Below are positions 62,501-64,000 of a stretch of DNA of 64,000 bases, piece by piece. The translations under genes and the position numbers were made by a program. The stretch spans positions 62,001-126,000 of the forward strand of contig NZ_LMDU01000015.1 in assembly GCF_001425165.1 (NCBI RefSeq), given 5' to 3'. Positions within the stretch are counted from its first letter, which is position 1, and each line of letters starts with the position of its first letter. The notes under the pieces are model-generated. The model was not told the origin of the DNA, made no database searches, and saw only the letters and a program-made list of their open reading frames with translations. This stretch comes from Pelomonas sp. Root405 (GTDB lineage: Bacteria; Pseudomonadota; Gammaproteobacteria; Burkholderiales; Burkholderiaceae_C).

Positions 62501-63685
62501 ATGAAGCCCCTGCTCGCCTCGCTTTCCCTGGCCATCGCCGCTGCCGCAACCAGCCCCGCCGCGGCGGCGACGCAAGTCGGCTCGGGCTACACACAGCCCG
62601 TCTTCCTGACAGCACCGGTGGGCGACAGCCGCCTCTTCGTCGTCGAGAAGGGCGGGCTCATCAAGACGCAGCAGGGCTCGACCGTGTCCACCTGGCTCGA
62701 CATCTCGACGCTGGTCGACACCGCCGGCGAGCGCGGGTTGCTGGGTCTGGCGTTTGATCCCGCCTTCTCCAGCAACGGCCGCTTCTACGTCGACTACATC
62801 GACAAGACGACGTTGAACACCGTGGTCGCCAGCTACACCGTCAACTCGTCCGGCGCCGTCGACATGGCCAGCGCCAGGACGATCATCACGGTCGCCCAGC
62901 CCGCCGGGCGCAACAACCACAAGGCCGGCTGGATTGGCTTCAGCGCCGCCGACCCGGGCAACCTCTACATCGCCACCGGCGACGGCGGCGGCAGCAACGA
63001 CCCGGACAACAACGCCCAGAACCTCGGCAGCAACCTGGGCAAGCTGCTCCGTGTCACGCCGGGTGCGGACGGCGGCTACACGGTCCCGGTGGACAACCCC
63101 TTCGTCGGTACGGCCGGCAACGACGAGATCTGGGCCTATGGCCTGCGCAACCCCTACCGCAACAGCTTCGACCGCCAGACGGGTGACCTCTGGATTGGCG
63201 ACGTGGGCCAGGGCGCGCGCGAGGAGGTCAACTTTGCGGCCGCCGCAGCGGGCCTGGGCCGCGGCGCCAACTACGGCTGGCGCCCGCGCGAAGGCAGCAT
63301 CGACAACCCGGGCGTGGGCGACCCCGCGCCGCCCAACCTGACCGAGCCCTTGTTTGACTATGGCCGCGACGTCGGCGGCACGGTCATCGGCGGCTATGTC
63401 TACTACGGCGCCGATGCGAGCCTGAACGGCAAATACGTCTTCGGCGATTTCGTCGAGGGCACGATCTGGAGCTACAGCAACGGCACCACCACGGCGATGG
63501 ACTCGCCTTTTGCCGGCTTCCAGCTGACCAGCTTCGGCGAGGGTGGCGACGGCTCCCTCTATGCGGTGGGCATCAACGGCAATATCTATTTGCTCGCCGC
63601 CGCCGTGCCGGAACCGACGTCCGCCCTGCTGCTGGCGCTTGGCCTGGCGGCCGGCGGTCTGCTCACTCGTCGCCGCCGCGCTTGA
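62501..63685 (+). CDS. PQQ-type sugar dehydrogenase-like protein with PEP-CTERM anchor
   Basis: This 394-residue exported protein has a Sec signal (about 1-22). A six-bladed glucose/sorbosone dehydrogenase-like propeller shows RLFVVEKGGLIK, GERGLLGLAFDPAF, GRNNHKAGWIGF, YIATGDGGGSNDPDNNAQN and IWAYGLRNPYRNSFDRQTGDL. The C-terminus is a PEP-CTERM sorting signal: VPEPTSALLLALGLAAGGLL followed by TRRRRA. The tail would be processed by an exosortase (EpsH/XrtA) not encoded here. The enzyme substrate is unknown. It overlaps the convergent rsmI end by 23 bp. Confidence 0.88.
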   Translation: MKPLLASLSLAIAAAATSPAAAATQVGSGYTQPVFLTAPVGDSRLFVVEKGGLIKTQQGSTVSTWLDISTLVDTAGERGLLGLAFDPAFSSNGRFYVDYIDKTTLNTVVASYTVNSSGAVDMASARTIITVAQPAGRNNHKAGWIGFSAADPGNLYIATGDGGGSNDPDNNAQNLGSNLGKLLRVTPGADGGYTVPVDNPFVGTAGNDEIWAYGLRNPYRNSFDRQTGDLWIGDVGQGAREEVNFAAAAAGLGRGANYGWRPREGSIDNPGVGDPAPPNLTEPLFDYGRDVGGTVIGGYVYYGADASLNGKYVFGDFVEGTIWSYSNGTTTAMDSPFAGFQLTSFGEGGDGSLYAVGINGNIYLLAAAVPEPTSALLLALGLAAGGLLTRRRRA

Positions 63686-64000
63686 GTGCCAGGCCGGCCT
63701 CGTAGAGCCGGTTGCGCGGCGCGCCGCTGATCTGCGCCGCCAGGGCCACCGCCTGTTTCAGCGGCAGCTCGGCCGCCAGCAGCGCCAGCACGCGCAGCGC
63801 CTCGCCCGGCAGCGCGTCGTCTGCGGCGGCCTGCGGCGCGCCGGCATGCAGCACCAGCACGAACTCGCCGCGCTGGCGCTGTGCGTCAGCCGTCAGCCAC
63901 GCCGGCAGCGTCGCCGCCTCGGCGGTGTGCACGGTCTCGAACTGCTTGGTCAGCTCGCGGCAAACCGTCACGCGCCGCTCGGGCGCCAGCTCGGCCAGCA
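63663..64000 (-). CDS. rsmI: 16S rRNA 2'-O-methyltransferase RsmI (partial, C-terminal part)
   Basis: RsmI methylates C1402 of 16S rRNA using SAM. Only the last 112 codons are in the window; the gene enters from the right edge. The visible part begins LAELAPERRVTVCRELTKQFE and continues TVHTAEAATLPAWL, EFVLVLHAG, and ends with a helical domain (LLAAELPLKQAVALAAQISGAPRNRLYEAGLAL) typical of the RsmI C-terminus. Confidence 0.92.
   Translation of the reverse strand, partial: LAELAPERRVTVCRELTKQFETVHTAEAATLPAWLTADAQRQRGEFVLVLHAGAPQAAADDALPGEALRVLALLAAELPLKQAVALAAQISGAPRNRLYEAGLALKRGGDE

Overview
The window is a GC-rich chromosomal segment of a betaproteobacterium in the order Burkholderiales. 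A Roseateles/Mitsuaria/Pelomonas-like lineage is the best guess. The reasons are the order hisI-hisE-hinT-tatABC-degS-Nif3 next to petAB, the slmA/pyrimidine nucleotidase/argB neighbourhood, a Bug-type (TctC) binding protein, a DUF1631 gene and a PEP-CTERM protein. Coding density is very high, with many 4-bp ATGA/GTGA overlaps. I see no tRNA, rRNA, CRISPR array, transposase or phage gene.

Layout. Positions 1-2.5 kb hold petB (cut by the left edge), petA and mscL. Positions 2.6-8.8 kb hold a block not usually found here: DUF1631, pdxA, DUF885 and an M14 peptidase. Positions 8.8-14.8 kb hold Nif3, a DegS-like protease, tatCBA, hinT, hisE, hisI, mutT and a DUF815 ATPase. Positions 14.8-19.2 kb hold slmA, an orphan response regulator, a pyrimidine 5'-nucleotidase, argB, a cation efflux gene and dtd.

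Positions 19.2-36.1 kb hold a ten-gene, single-strand operon that reads as a complete beta-1,2-glucan (sophoro-oligosaccharide) utilisation locus. In transcription order it is GH1 beta-glucosidase, LacI repressor, TonB-dependent receptor, GH144-type endo-beta-1,2-glucanase, an ABC binding protein with two permeases, an uncharacterised 989-aa glycosidase-like protein, a lipoprotein esterase and a GH94 1,2-beta-oligoglucan phosphorylase. A promoter and a LacI-type operator lie just upstream of the GH1 gene. Proposed flow: outer-membrane import, periplasmic endo-cleavage, ABC uptake (the ATPase must be encoded elsewhere), then cytosolic phosphorolysis to glucose-1-phosphate with GH1 finishing sophorose.

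Positions 36.2-47.3 kb hold a VOC protein and a liv-type ABC uptake operon with two adenylate-forming CoA ligases, plus a divergent Crp/Fnr regulator. Positions 47.3-56.5 kb hold a second specialised locus: a DauA-like D-amino acid dehydrogenase, a POT peptide transporter, an XRE-cupin regulator, a TonB receptor, a beta-lactamase-fold serine hydrolase and an M81 (MlrC-family) peptidase. The last two plus the transporter are the same protein families as MlrB, MlrC and MlrD of microcystin degradation, without an MlrA. A shared 15-bp dyad, TTTCCAATTTGGAAA, marks the promoters and an internal site of the regulator gene. I propose scavenging of D-amino-acid-containing peptides.

Positions 56.4-57.6 kb carry a 267-bp terminal-inverted-repeat element and a second diverged partial copy around a GNAT gene. 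Positions 57.6-64 kb hold htpG, aroG, tldD, a PQQ-type sugar dehydrogenase with a PEP-CTERM tail, and rsmI (cut by the right edge). aroG is preceded by a phenylalanine-rich leader peptide and a terminator/antiterminator, a textbook attenuator. A sigma-32-like promoter for htpG overlaps the aroG terminator hairpin.
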